From contig WBMV01003261.1 of NCBI GenBank assembly GCA_013396655.1, forward strand, positions 42,478 through 106,477: 64,000 nt of DNA. The letters are read 5' to 3'. This document shows, piece after piece, positions 40,111-54,269 of the stretch. Each line of letters starts with the position of its first letter. Position 1 is the stretch's first letter. The DNA comes from Campylorhamphus procurvoides. Its lineage: Eukaryota > Chordata > Aves > Passeriformes > Dendrocolaptidae. The notes beneath the pieces are model-generated. The model was given only the letters and a program-made list of their open reading frames with translations. It was not told the origin of the DNA and did not search any database. Position numbers and translations under genes: made by a program.

Positions 40111-42778
40111 TACTCCTCCCTAGCCATCAAGTGGGAATGCAGAGCTATCATCTATCCCTTTGTTACCTGTCCTGGCTCTTCACCTCCCCAACCTTCTTTT
40201 GGTAAGGGAGAGAAAAACTTCCATGAAAGATTTTGGAACTATAATGGTGTTGCAGGATGTTGTTACTCCCCTGAGTATGTTCTAGAACAAGAACTTGTCA
40301 CATCTATTTACCTTTTTCCATTGCTTAGAACTGTCAGTTTTATTTTTGCCATAGAAGAAAATACCTATTGCTGCAAATGTTGGCAATATTCACTGGAAGT
40401 AAATGTCTTGGAAAGAGTCAAGACTGTGGCTTCTTCGCAAAGAGCTGGCCTGATGAGGGTATAAGCCCTGTGTTTATATCAGGTATTTTTCTGTCGGGGG
40501 GAAAAAACATAAATTAACATAGCTCAGAATTACTCAGAAACTTGCAACAGTAACAGTATTTTGTGAAATACAAGGTAAATAGCAACAGGAAATACATGTC
40601 TCAGAACTGGGAAGAAAAGTCAGCTTATGTAGTTACTTATTAGTGGTCAGATACAGATGTGTGTCTGATTGTATGCACAATTTCATATATGAAATAAACA
40701 AGGTCTTACCTGGCTAGGAGACAGTAAATCCCTGGAATGTTGAAAAATCTGTGTTTTTCCATGGTTTTCGGTCTGGCCTTTATTGTTGAGTATTTTCGTT
40801 GCTTCATTGCAGCATGTTTCTTTCTATTCTGTACCATTTTGTCTGTGAGCCCAAGTGGAATGTAGCTTTTATTATAAATGTTTTAAACGTTGTTCATAAG
40901 TGCTAAATTAATTAATCCACTAATGTAGAAAATCATTAAAGATGGAAGAAAAAGTAATTTCAGAAGGCAATAGAATGACATATTCTGCCAGTAAAAGATT
41001 TATCTTAGATCCAAGAAGGAAGATCTGGAAGTGAAACCCACAGTACAAACTAAGCTGTAACAAACCTGGTACTATTTTCCTTCTAAACTCTCAGATGCCA
41101 AGGCAATAAAGAACATCTCCTGCTGTAGGACACAGTAGTGTTATGCTGTTGACTAAAATCAGGCTTGTTATTTTAAAGGAATTTAGGAAAAAGCAAGAAA
41201 AGTAATCTCCCGCACCTCCTCCTGGCACCCATCAGAAAAGATAATGTGCTCATGCAATTGGTTTTCCTTGCCCCCTGTTCTAGGGTGTATAATGTACCTA
41301 GTCATGAAAAGGTGTAAGTTGAGTGCCAATTCTCTCACAATACCTTTGTGAGTATACTGTCCTCCACACTACTGAAGTAGGCTTTTATCAATAAGAATTC
41401 TGGACAAGACAGGGAGAAAAACTATAAAAATTTTAAAAGGGAGAAACCTTTCCTTTTTCACACTTCCTTACTGAGTAACACCAGTCACAAAATGCTCCAG
41501 AATCTTGTCTGTGCGACAAACATGTATTTCTGTCAGAGTGAGGAAGATAAAGGGGGAAAGTGAGACATCTATGTCATGGTAGATTTTACTGCAAAATGGA
41601 TTGCTTGTGAATCTGAAGCCAGGAAATATATCTGCAGTATTTTCATGATAATCTTCCAGTGTCTTTCTTAAGTTAGTTAAATCTCATTCCATCTCTCAGT
41701 TTTACTTCTAATCATACTTCCAAAGATACCTGCAACTCTTTCCAGTGCCAGTTTTAACGATACTTACACTTCAAGTCATCAATATGCTTTAATGTTATGA
41801 ACAGTCTGAAGTCAATCTGAAATACTATATCATGTACTTGAGAACTGCGATTATAATGGCCCTTTCAGAGTAAGTTTGTTTATCATCTGGCAACTTTCCT
41901 GTGTAATATTTCACAAATCCATTATAATTTGTCCTCCAGTCTTGAATAAGAGTGTTTTTTCACTGTGTTCAGAAACAGGCTATTACTCCAAGTGGCAAGA
42001 ACTCTTAATCAGGCAATCTAGCTTTTTAAAACAAAGGGGAGAATATTTGGAAACAAACGAAAAACCCCACCACAACAGAACAGTTCAGTGATAAAGAAGT
42101 TGATACCAATAGTTTCTGTCATAAAATGTGTTTAGATTCCCCCTCCCCTGCTTTCTACTTGAGTGTTGAACAGAGACTTTCTAGAATATTCCTTATGTGG
42201 AAGAGAATGAATCACCAGTAAAAGCAACATAAAACTGAATGTAGTCATGAATTCTTTGACTTTGGCAGATTTTAGTCTACATTCTGCTTTAGTTTAGTCC
42301 CAGCAAAACTGGTCTGGTAAATCTGTTGTGGGATAACACGTAGCAAGGAGAGGAAATCGTCAATCCTTACGATTATCTTCAGGTACTTAGTCATTGCAGT
42401 GTTGATAGAGTATCTTAAGCTCTTTCGTCTTATTGTCAAGTATTACAGAATTCTTCTTCACAATGTTTAACTGTAGTATATTGACCTCTATGCTGTAGCA
42501 TAGTAAGATATGATTACACTGTAAGGGTACTTGCTCTAGAAAGCGAATAAATAATTCTAATATGTAGAAACTAGAAGCAGTCCGAGACATAGGAATGTTA
42601 CTGTTAAAAAATAAACAAGAGAACTGAATTTTGAAGTGATCTTTTTAAAAAGGTGAACTTCAGGGTGGAAAGTTGAAGTCTTCATTGGTTGCCAGATTTA
42701 ATCTGAGAACAAATGTAAAATGAAGAATGGTAGGGTTTCAAATAGAGTGAGATGGAGGAAAAAAAGAATGAGAACTTC

Positions 42779-42842
42779 TCTTGGAATATCAATAGGCTAT
42801 TGATAGGTTATCATCTTGGAATATCAATAGGATATTCCAAGA
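42779..42842. repeat. Nested direct and inverted repeat
   Basis: TCTTGGAATATCAATAGG occurs at 42779-42796 and 42814-42831. The second copy forms a perfect 12-bp inverted repeat with GATATTCCAAGA (42831-42842) across a 5-base loop. The first copy contains ATCAATAG-G-CTATTGAT, another perfect inverted repeat. Confidence 0.9.
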
Positions 42843-45800
42843 AGGATTATTGAAGAGTGAAATTGTTAGGGGTAAGGAGATGTCATTTTAGTGCTTTCAG
42901 TGTTTATTATTAGCCACCCATAGGGTTCTTTTACTTCTTTCTGCTCTAGTATGGTACATGGGAACTTCATTTTTCAAAGCCGTCATCTGTTGTTCATTAT
43001 CACACTACTGACATGGTTTTTTTCGTTTTAGTGTTTAACAGCCCTTAAGCTTAGTGCCTTATGGCCAGTAGTCAGTACAGTGCTCAGTAAAGTTTACCGT
43101 TGTTCCCAGAAAAGGGAACATTCTTTGAGAAACTTTGCATGATTGATTTAGTATTTATGTTCATGGAGCTGGAAAGGTGATTTTTTTTTTCTGTTCACCT
43201 ATATGTTATATGCTTTCTATGGAAACATTGAGTTTAATTAGCATGCTAACAAATTTCTTCATGTGGTAATGTTAGTTATAATAGCTCTCTTCCCACTTTG
43301 CAAATTGGAAAGACACCGGGCACTGATGTTTGAAGGGAAGGGACAAGTTCTCTGAATGTTCATTTCATTAAGATAAAAATGGGGAGGGACAGAGGAAGAG
43401 ATCTCATGTACTGTGCCCATTTCTCATGTTATCTGAACAGTATCAGGCAGACTTATTACATGGCTCCCTGTCACTTCGGTTTTGTGTGTGCAGTTTCTTT
43501 TACTGTAACTAGTAGCAAAAACTTTCACTGTGTCTCAGCTGTCTCATAACCATACTATAGTTATCTCCAATCCAATGAAAAATAATTATGTATTATACTG
43601 TGGTGTCATCTAAATGACACAGGCCTTGAACTACAAAACTGATTCTATGATGAGCAGCTCCACCAGTTCACTCTGTGACAGCACTTGAGTTACCTGATTC
43701 CTGTAAAATTATTTTAAAATTAATATAAGGCCTACATGATTGCTGACTTGCAAAAGTTAGTTGTGAAACAAAACTCAGAGCTGTAGCTATAATTGAGTCT
43801 GTAATTCTGAATTGAAAATATATTCACTCATGGTGCTGTGTCATGCTCTCCAGAAGTAGTTATGAATACATCTATAATGTCCTGTCCTTCAAATGGAGAA
43901 ACAAAACAATTTGTATTTTATCCTTACTGTGTTTCTGTGATTCTCATGTAGTTTATATCCATGTCCACCAAGAATATTTTCACCTAAAAACAGCTATTTT
44001 CCTTTATGAAAGGGAAAATGTAATTGCAAGCAGCACTAAGAAGGCAGACTGTCTCAGAAGTAACTTCTACTTGCCTCCTGAAAAATATGTTTTCCTGCTT
44101 GGGAGGTGGGGACTCCTTTTTGGAGCAAGACAGTTTGGCTGCGTTAGTCCACGATCAGTGTGGTCTTTCTTGAAATTCTGGTGCCTTGAGAAGCCAGCAT
44201 GCTGTTACCTCTTTAGGAATGAAATTGTTTCACGCACATAGACTAGGTTAGAGCAATAAGAGTCAGAAAAACAGGAACATTTTGTCAGTACAGAATTTAA
44301 TGTGGAGTCCTCATACTTCCACCAAAGTTTATTTGGCCTTCATGAGGTGCCTGACAGCTTGTGAAATTTGACATTAAATTTTTACAACTTTCTCTCAAAA
44401 AAATGAGGTGTCCAGACTTTTTGTACTGTTTTGTCCAGTTTTCCAAAGGGAAGGATACTGTAGAATTTTTATTTGTGTACCACTTTCCTTGACTCCCCTC
44501 CTGTTCACCTCACTAATCCAGAGGCATGGATATGGGAGGCATTTGGGTATGGGAGATGTCTGTGTTGTTTTGCATTCTCACACAGCCCGTCATCTGTTAG
44601 GAACTGGAGATTTGTGCCTGGGATTTATATCATTATCATACTGGTAAAGGTTTGGAAGGGCATTCTCTTTGGTGTAAGACTTAAGCCCTAGAATAGTAAG
44701 TTTTTCTAACAAAGAACTCAATCAGATGAATTAGCTTGGTAAATATTTTCTTGCTAAAACACCCATACTTGGGTCCCATGTGTAGACATATGCACAGATC
44801 ATTAATTGACCTGCTGATAATTGATTTATTTGGTATGGTTTTAAGCCATCTTTTGAAGCAGAATAAATCATATAAGTATGGTTTTAAATATTATTGGTTA
44901 TATACAAAATACAAGCTTACCACTTAACTAATGTTAAGAGTGATAATAGCAACATTTTTGTACTGCTGGTATTGCCACACTGATTTTTGCTAAACTCTTA
45001 AGGTAACCATACAAAAATTTACATTCGTGCATAGAAGTTTTGAAAGTTTAGTATAAATTGATATGTTATTGGTTCGGTAGAAAGTTTAACATTTGTTTGT
45101 AGATCTGTAGTTTGCTAAGTATTAATTTGCTACCTGCTAGTTAGTAATTTTAAGAGTGCAGGAGTATAAGTTAGTTTACTTGGGTTTTGTTTTTATCATT
45201 TCTCATTACTGCATTTATTGATGTAATATTAAAAAAGGTTTTCACTTTTGCCTTTTCTTTTTGTGCATATTTATTTTCCAAACTATTACCTGCTCAAATT
45301 AAGAATTTTCAGCAGAATTCTAAAATGAAATACTAGTAAACTCTGTGAGGAGAGGNATGAATATATTGTAGTGAAGTGAACACTGGTTTTCTGAAAGATA
45401 ACAAAATGCCACCAAAGTTAACAAGATAATGATCACTTGGTTTGGTTTAAGTTTTCTTTTTTTAGTTTCTTGCAAATCAGAATAGATTTTTTCATCAGTT
45501 TCAATAACCAAAACCTGATCTGTTCACTGTGAAGTAATAGGTATACATTTACTCTAATAAATGCATCTTTAAAATGTGTGCAACCTATTTCAGTTTTAAA
45601 ATCATACATGAAATTTTCTAATTGTGCTATAATTATTAAAATGCTAACAATCACTAACTGCACAGCTAAAAATCTGACTTGAATGCCTAGAATAATAAGG
45701 GGAGAAATATGATAAGTAGTTGTCAATATTAAAGTATGCTGAAGGAGGAAGACTTTGGGCCTTGTAGTAGGTAGAATGAAACAGCAGATTTCAGTATCCA

Positions 45801-45879
45801 CAATCCTTTCAGTATTAAATTTTCAGTAAAATAAAATTACTTGTATATGAAAACATAGCCTTTCCCCAGCTCTCTTTTT

Positions 45880-46760
45880 TTTCCTGATCAGCTGATGAAG
45901 AGACTAGCAGCTCGCTGCTTTGCTGGCTTGTTAATTTTATCCCCACTAACTGTGATTTCCGATAGCCGGCCTGCTGATAGTGGTAAGGTAAATATCCTTT
46001 TTCATTGCCGTCTTGAAGATTCAGTAGAACTACATCGCAGGCATGTGTAGGTGTGTAACACAGCAAAAGTCGATGTTCTCCGTGTTTCAGTGTACAACTG
46101 AGTGCTTGAGGAGAGCAATGACATTAACTGTTGACAGCCTTGCATGCTGTATTTATTATTAGCTTTTTTAGCTTCCAAGATATGCAAAAATTTTCTTCTC
46201 TTAATCTTTGTTAGCCTCAGTGGTTTATAGCGCATGCCCTGCTTTAGCCAGATGAATATTAATGAATTTGTGTGCAGGTTTTTTTTTTCCTTCCCTTTTA
46301 TCCTAACTCATTAGATCTCGAGCCTCCTTCATAGTGGTTATCTGGACGCTGTGGAAGCATGATGTAAATTGTCTTTTGATTATTAAGGCCTAGTTTCAGG
46401 CTGTCTCTCAGGATTCTGCGTTTGTGTTTGTTCTGTGGATTTGCACATCGGAGGATGCATAGGAAACAGATTTCAAAATCCCACTGGTATTTTTAACATG
46501 CCAGGTTGTTTTGTGTTGTGCATCAGGTTTTGTTCACAAAATGTTTTTGAAGAGATATACACAATTCAGAAAAATTACATCTGGGCTGTAATCACTCTTT
46601 AATATTGATTGTTATGCTCACATGATCATAAATATTAGCCATGTTTGGTGCTGTAGAGAAATGAAGGCAATTGCTTTAGGATTAGAGCTCCTTCAGCTGC
46701 AAGAAAGGATTGATTAGCATTTGCATATACTCAAGGCAATATTGAGAGCCAAAAGCGACT
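45880..46760. promoter_or_regulatory. Possible noncoding regulatory stretch with octamer site
   Basis: Non-repetitive, compositionally mixed sequence, containing the octamer ATTTGCAT (46719-46726) beside TGATTAGC and many TAAT-type motifs. It lies 1-2 kb upstream of the AT-hook exon, where the mammalian short-isoform promoter is known to lie. It is a candidate only; no promoter motif or alternative first exon could be shown. Confidence 0.25.
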
Positions 46761-47740
46761 AATATCAACATCAGTTATGTTCTGAGAAATCATTAATCAG
46801 AAAGCCTTGGGTTTAAGATTTTTTTTTTCTTTTTTAAATTTTTAATTTCAGTACTCTTATGACCTGGTATTTTTATTTCTTTTCTTTTGTTGCCTTTCTC
46901 AAATCAAGAAAAGTTCAGCTTCTTGCTCTATAACATGGACTTGATAGTGTGTGTGAACAGGTTCCCTTTATTCCTAGTTTGGTTTCTTTGTAGCAATTTT
47001 TTTATCCCTCTGCGTAGAGCTGCTGTGTCTGGTTAAAAGCATACATCCAGGTAACTGAAACTGGTGTTCATTGTCTGTGACTGTGTGAGGTTTGGTTTTT
47101 GTGGTGGGGGGGGTTTCGTCCCATTTTATGAGTGCTTTTTACAGTAAAACACTGTAATGCTTCTGCCTACCTCATGGTTACTATTCTAGAAGAAAATTAT
47201 ATGTTTTAGAGATTGTTTAACACTTAGGTAATTTAAACATTGATTAAAATATTTGGAAGAGAAGTTGAGTTGTTACTGCATAAAGCATCTCTGTGTTGTT
47301 TGTATGCACAAAGAACTGTGTGTGAACTGACTGTGGGAGCTGAACACAATTTAGACTGTCCTGTTTGAAATATGTGATATCGAAGTCTGTTTGGCATGGA
47401 ACTGTGTAACCCAGAACTAACACTGATATGAAAAAATTAGCATTTGTTGTACACTTTCTGAGACAATCCCACATTGTCTGTGCTTTGGTGTGGAATTCAA
47501 GGTTCAGATAAACAGCGCTTCTACTTCAGGGAGAGTGGCATTGTTAGGACAATTCATGTTTAATGCCTGATTGCCAGTAACTCAGTTTCACGTTGTACTT
47601 CTGTTCATAAATAAACTGAACATTTTGAGTTGAATTATCAGCATCCTTGTTCTTGCATTGTTTTTGTTGTCATAGTTTTAAAATACAGTTTGTTATTTCC
47701 CTATGCAATATCTCTTTTGTTTAAAAATCATACTTTTTGA

Positions 47741-47974
<234 letters not shown>

Positions 47975-50900
47975 TGAGCTTGGAGACAGTCTCTCTCTAT
48001 TGCATGTCCTCTTTCCTTCTCTGCTGATACTGCCCTCTACATTTGACAATGGCTCCGTATTTTCAGTCTTTAGAAAGATTTGCTGACACAGCTTTTATGA
48101 AAAGTAATTACCCTTAGGTTCTGATCCTGAAAGTCTCACACTTGGTGAGACTTCTTTTAAGACCCATCTGATAGAAGGTTGTTGAAACACCATTAGAAAA
48201 AGCAAACATGGAGCTTCTGCTTAGGAATAAAGTCATTCTCTTCAGGAAGTGTACTTAACATACAGCCTGAGCAGGATTTTCCTTCAGTGTAGTGGTGAAG
48301 CATGTGTTGAGATTAATCTTTTCAAATGTACAACTGCAGATTAATTAATCCAAGTTTACATGGATCTCATCATGCCCTGAAAGACTACCCAAAATATATA
48401 GGGCTCATATCGTAAGTGTTAGAGCTGCCAAAGGAAAAAAAAAATAGAAATACTGAGCATAATATGTTGTCCACAGCAGAGGTGGAAGCCTGTCTGTCAA
48501 AAAGTTCTTATTTTCAGCATAAAAAAAATGCTAATTAGCTGGGCCTCAGGAACAAATATTCCTTTGAATATGAAATGTGATCTGAAGACTTTTGTTTTGC
48601 AGGTTTTCAAACTGAAAAGCATCTGTGATTCATGGACAAGAAATTAACAATTAGTTCATAACACCTTTGAATCAGACTTGATTGAGAAAATTATATTTTA
48701 ACTCAGCTTCTATCTGCCAAAAATCAGTAAAGCCTTCTTGTGTGCTTATCCCTTCTTTGCTGTACATTGAATTACTTAATTCATATAGGCACCTATTATA
48801 AATTAAATTAATAATAAATGCATTCCAAGAATGTCAAGAAGCGTTTGAATTAGGTGACCTGCACGGTGTAATAATGTATGTTTTATCTCTAAACAGCTTT
48901 CAGTCTGACTTTAAATGGTGACTTAGGCTTTACCCCTTTTTGCAGCTACTGCTCTGGCTCTACTTGTACAAGGGTAACTTATGTGGTACTTGGCAAAGCA
49001 CACACTGCTGTGGTACATGACTTTTTGGCACGTAACTGTTAAAATGAACCTTTCTGTGTTCTGGAGGCTCTCCGTAGCGTACATTGTAAAGTTTGTTGCA
49101 TCCGAAGAGCGTTCACAGCAACAAACGTGATGAGCAGGAAGCTGACTACAGTCTCGGTGTATTTAGCTGACTATGACTCTTAACTAACAAAATAGCTCAG
49201 ACAGGAGAAATGTTTAAGTTCAGGTATTGCAGTCAGGGCTGCAAGGAAGCATCTTGATCCTTCTTCTGAAGCCAAGCACTTCTGACTGCAAGCCAAGCCT
49301 ACTTCTCACTTTTAAAATAGCAAGCAATGTTACTCCTGCTAACCTCCAGTAGGGAGTAGCTACCAAAGTAACTGCTAGTTACTGGGGAAGTTAAAAATTT
49401 TTGCCTGACGTTTGTGTCCCAGGAAGTTCTTCTTTGATTTCTGTCAAAAAATAAACCACTGAGCTATTATGTAGTTACAATGCATACTATTCCTTCTCCA
49501 AGGAGTTCACATTTATGCAAGACAGATTGGTTCCCAGTTTAAAAACTATGAAACTCTATTCTGTAGGGAATTGAAAATGACTGTTAAACTGAGATGTTCA
49601 GTGCTTTAAGCTATACAGAGGAGTTCCAAGTTTTTGCATTCTGATTTTTTTGTGAGCCAACATCAAACTGCCCAATACTATGAAATTTGGGGTAGAACAG
49701 AACTGCGCATTTAGACATCAGGAAACTTTAATGTCTTAAAATCTCTGGGGCTAGCTTTGCTTTACAGTTTGGTTAATATTTTCAGGATTTGCAGCTTTAG
49801 AATTAAGTGTGTTTTAGGCATTGGAACCCTTCAGCTTTGTTGGGGGTTCATGTTTGTTCAGCTCTGGGCTTTTGTGTGTGTGAAAGCAATTGGGGCAAGT
49901 ATAGAGGGACAGGTTAATTGGAAGAAAAGTAGGCCATCAGCTTCACCTAGGGAAAAAAAATGGTTTTTCTTGTATTTAGTATTTGAATGCTTGAAATCAT
50001 CTTTGTCTTTAGCTAAAATTTTCAGTGCTAATAGATGTTTCATTGTTTCTTCATGGTAAGCCCAGAGGGGTGATCCAGACTATGGAGAACTGATTGTGTC
50101 CCAAAAGACGGTCCAGTGATACCCATCCAAAATCTTATTGACTTGTCCTGAGTTACTTTGTCAAAACCAATCTTTACTAAGTTTTGTTGCCATTTAAAGG
50201 GAAGCATGCAAAAAAATCAAAAGAATACATTACTAAACTAGTAGGTCTCTGCATGCATTAGCTCATGTTTTCCTTTGCTATTGAGTTTCTTGTAAATACA
50301 GAACCACTTTTCTGCTCTTACTAAAACATTTCTTTTAAAAAAAAATTAAAATGCATGATGCTCACAGAAATCTGGGGTACTAGTTGGTTGCTTTTCTGTG
50401 GCAACACTGTATAATGTTGATGCAGGGAAAGATTCTCCAGTGCTTTCCTGCCTGTCTAGTACTTGACTTCTGTTGCAGACAGCTGGGGACAAGTACCATC
50501 TTTGCCTTCCTTATGTAAAAACCATCCAACAAAACAGGCTAAAAGAACACTGAAGTTTACACTAATACAAACAATAATCTCTAGTAAGTTGGAGTTTGAA
50601 CTACATGATTATTATGTAAAAGTCAAAACAAGTCTAAACAGACATACTTAGCAACATTTCAGGTAAATGTTCAGTGTGGAGAAATGTAGCATATGGTTTT
50701 CTGAAAAGGAAATTCAGAGGTAGTTATCCGGGTATTTGTAAACCTCTGTTAAAGAGCTCCATGCAAGAGTGGATGTCAGCACTGAGGTTGGTTTGCTGTT
50801 TATCTCTGTTGTGTCCTCAGTGCAATTTCAGCCTTTTTATTTAGATTTTTCTCTTTTATGCAGTATTCTATAGCAGCTCGCCTGTCTTCTTTTATTACCA

Positions 50901-51696
50901 TTGTGAATCCAAACATGATGTTGATTTTAACCAAACATTACGTTGACAGTAAGTTTAGTAGTTCTTAGCATTGTTTAAGTAAAAGCTGATTTTCTTTGGA
51001 TCATTCTGGAGAGCTAGGAAGACACTGAAGGAGGGAAAATGGCAGTGAGTTTTGACTTGACCAGCAGCCACCATTGGTTTACTGAAATTATAGTACCTGG
51101 GGTGTGTCCCATATAATAAGGAAAATAATTAAAAGAAAAGTACAGACGTGCAAGGCACTGTGAAAATGTTCATCTTGGACTGCTTAGATGACTTTGATGT
51201 GAGAGTTGTTAAGGTCCTTGTCAAGTTGACAGTACTTGTATCTTGTAGCTTGTTTTGCTTTGGATTCCAGTATTGGGTGATGTGCTTCAAGCTTTTCTTC
51301 ATGTTGATAAGAATTCCTTTATCTTCCCTTTGTATTTGTCTTTGTTAGCTAGAAACAGGTAGTGATACCTCAATCTGAAGAACTGTCGGGTATGTGCTCC
51401 AAATCGTTAACTAAAAATCACTATTGAAGAAACTTTTTAAAGTGCACCTGTGCTCTTATTACTCAGCTTTCAATATCAAACCATAAAATGTTGCCAACTG
51501 TAGATACAGAGCAGTACTACAAATGGAGATCCTTTTTGACTCTTCTGCATTGTTTTGCCATCACAGGTAAACCTGAATTAGTCTAGGTTTCATCTATAAT
51601 GATTAAAAATGGAGAATAAATCTGTAATGAAGCAAAAGTAAGAGAGAAAATATGATAAGAACCCTCTGACTTCTAGTCTTCTGATCTGGTGAAAGA

Positions 51697-51785
51697 ATGT
51701 CCCTGCCCACACACGGCAGGAAAGTTGAACTAGTTTATCTTCAATGGTCTCTGTCAACCCAAACCATTCTATGATTCTATGATTT
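51697..51785 (+). mobile_element. CR1 LINE extreme 3' tail, + strand
   Basis: A short tail: AATGTCCCTGCCCACACACG, GGTCTCTGTCAACCCAAACC, then two near-perfect ATTCTATG units at the end, the CR1 3' hallmark. Confidence 0.85.
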
Positions 51786-53157
51786 TGGTAAAGCATTCTT
51801 TAGGGTACCACAGGAAAATGATAAGTTAATATGAAAGAAAGAGAAGATGAATGAGTATGCTCAGTAATGTGAGTGAAAATGAACAAAAATACATAAACTG
51901 AAGTCACTGTTAAAAAAGAAACAAACTGGAAAGAAGATACTGCAAAAGTTCTTGGAGAATTAGTGTTGGCATAGATCACTATATATTTATGATACGTATT
52001 AAAAATGAGAAGTATCCCAGCCAAAATCTGAAATGTTAAAATACCAGGAGTGGCATGAAATTCATAGCAGACTGGACACAGTTAAGTCTGAAGTAAAAGA
52101 AATGGCATGAAATGCAGTTCCTCAGAGTGCATTATATGATACTTACAGACTGAAATAGGAAACTTTTCTTTCAGTTCAATTGTCAGTTCAAGTGGAACTG
52201 ATAGAAAAAGAATTCCTTGGGAAGAGAAGTTATTGATCAAAGCCAGCTACAGTCCATCAGTATTGTGCAGCCATAAGAAAATGGAAACCTCACCCAGATA
52301 CTATTGCATGTGTGGATGTAGAAATACTCATTATGTATGTATGTCGTTATATGCGACACTGTTAATGCTTTTGAGTTACTGTACTTAGTACTTCAATGTT
52401 TTTTCATTCTTCAAGAAAGATTAGTTTGCACTGAGACAAGTATAAATAATTATTTCAATGGTAAGTAGCATGGGAAAGCCGTGCAAGAGGAAGCAGGTTG
52501 GTTTGTTTATCCAGGCAAAGCATAGCCTTGAGAGGGGAAGATGATTACTCTCAATAAACTCACTGGAAAGAAGGGAAGCATAAACACAGGAAGAGTGTAG
52601 AAACATGTAAAAATACAGGATGGTGGTCACAAGGTTATATGAGCATTCATTAATACATACAAGTTATTGATTAAAAGTTGTGGAACCTTTCTGTATGAAG
52701 TAGTGAGACAGAAATAACTAGATAGGCCTTAGCCTTTGGCCTTTGATCCTTGATCAAAAAACTTATATATGAATATTTATAAGACCATGACCCTACATTC
52801 AAGGTCATGAAAACACCTTTCCAGTTACCCATTGATCCTGATTCTCCAGAATTAAGTATGTGCATCATCTTTACAGAGTCCCTTTGCAATAATACATATT
52901 AATTTGAGATTTTGTTGCAATTATTTCTTAAACTAAGATTTAGGTGCCCTTACAGCCCTGTACCTTGTTCTAATCTTGCAGCGTAAAACACCTGTTTAGA
53001 AGACTGAAGTTGAAATGCATCAGTCCAGCATTATTGTCACACATTTTTCCAGTTCTGATGCTTTTAATCCATCTTCTCTCAAAAATTAGGAATGCTCATA
53101 GAAATTAATATCATAGCATCACATGTGTAATATGTGTGTTCTGTTTTCAAAAAGCAA

Positions 53158-53430
53158 AATCACAGAATGGGTCAGGTTGGAAGGGACCACAGTGGGTCAT
53201 CTGGTTCAACCTCCCAGCTCAAGCACGGTCATCCTAGAGCACACAGAACAGGATTGCATCCAAATGGTTCTGGAATACCTCCAGTGAGGGAGACTCCACA
53301 ATCTCTCTGAGCAACCTATTCCAGTGCTCAGTCACCCACACAGTGAAAAAGTTCTTCCTCATGTTCAGGTGGAACTGTCTCTGCATCACTTTCTGCCTGT
53401 TGCCTCTTGTCCTATTGCTTGGCATCACCA
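53158..53430 (-). mobile_element. CR1 LINE 3' end, minus strand
   Basis: Starts with AATCACAGAATGGGTCAGGT, the reverse complement of the CR1 3' terminus. It continues through AACCTATTCCAGTGCTCAGT and GTTCTTCCTCATGTTCAGGT to TTGCCTCTTGTCCTATTGCT. The minus-strand frame at 53234-53551 is CR1-derived and not a gene. Confidence 0.87.
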
Positions 53431-53739
53431 AATCACTTTGACATACAAAAAGTAGTCTGTATGTCCAGTTAAAATGCTTCAGCCTTTTGAAAGCAGCAAC
53501 AGTTTTACTGGAGTTAGATTTTCTTTTCAGAATAAAGAATTTGTATGCCAAATTTGAGGCCTAGCTGCTGATTTTGCATTATGCACATGTAGGCTCAGTC
53601 TCTTAAGCGATCCTTTTCCTCTTTTGAAGGTTGTTCGTTATGTTTTCTTTCAGAGGAAGACAAGTTGTAAGTGTAGCTTTCTTTTCCTCATAGTTAAAAT
53701 TAAGTGGAGAAAACTAATGATACTTCATTCTGGCAGGAC

Positions 53740-54269
53740 AGGCAGCAAACTGAATGAGGCCGTATGTCACATCTGGTGTTCGGTTTTGGACCCCTCACTT
53801 ACAGAAGGACACTGAGGTGCTAGAGTGTTTTGTGAGAAGGGCAACAGAGCTGGTGAGGGGTCTAAAGCACAAGCCTGATGAGAAGCAACTGAGAGAGTGG
53901 GGGTTGTTTAGACTCGAGAAAGGGAGGCTGCAGGGACATATAATCACTTTCTACAGCTGCCTGAAAGGAGATGGTTGCAAGGTGGGGCCAGCCTCTTCTC
54001 ACTGGTAGCAAGTAACAGGACAGATGGAAATGGTGTCAGATTGCCTCAGGGGAGGTTTAGATTGAAAGTTGGGGAAAACTTCATTGGAAGGGTCATCTGA
54101 CACTGGAACAGGCTGCCCAGGGAAGTGGTTGAGTCACTATCCCCAAAGTGTTGAAAAGGTATGTGATGGCACCTAGGGACGCAGTTTAGTGATAGACTTG
54201 GCAGTGCTGGATTAGTGGTTGGACTGGATGGTCTTTTTCAACCTAAACTATTTTATGAGTCTGTGATTC
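53740..54269 (+). mobile_element. CR1 LINE 3' fragment, + strand
   Basis: About 530 bp of CR1, including TTTTGGACCCCTCACTTACA, CTGGAACAGGCTGCCCAGGG, GAAGTGGTTGAGTCACTATC and TGGACTGGATGGTCTTTTTC, ending in degenerate ATTCTATG-like sequence. Truncated 5'. It lies 0.3 kb from an oppositely oriented CR1. Confidence 0.88.

Noticed and set aside
39650..40123. 157-residue open frame in the GC-rich patch, with other frames open on both strands
   Set aside because: The translation has no recognisable domain, is Pro/Gly/Ser-rich, and several frames are open at once, which is typical of GC-rich noncoding sequence.
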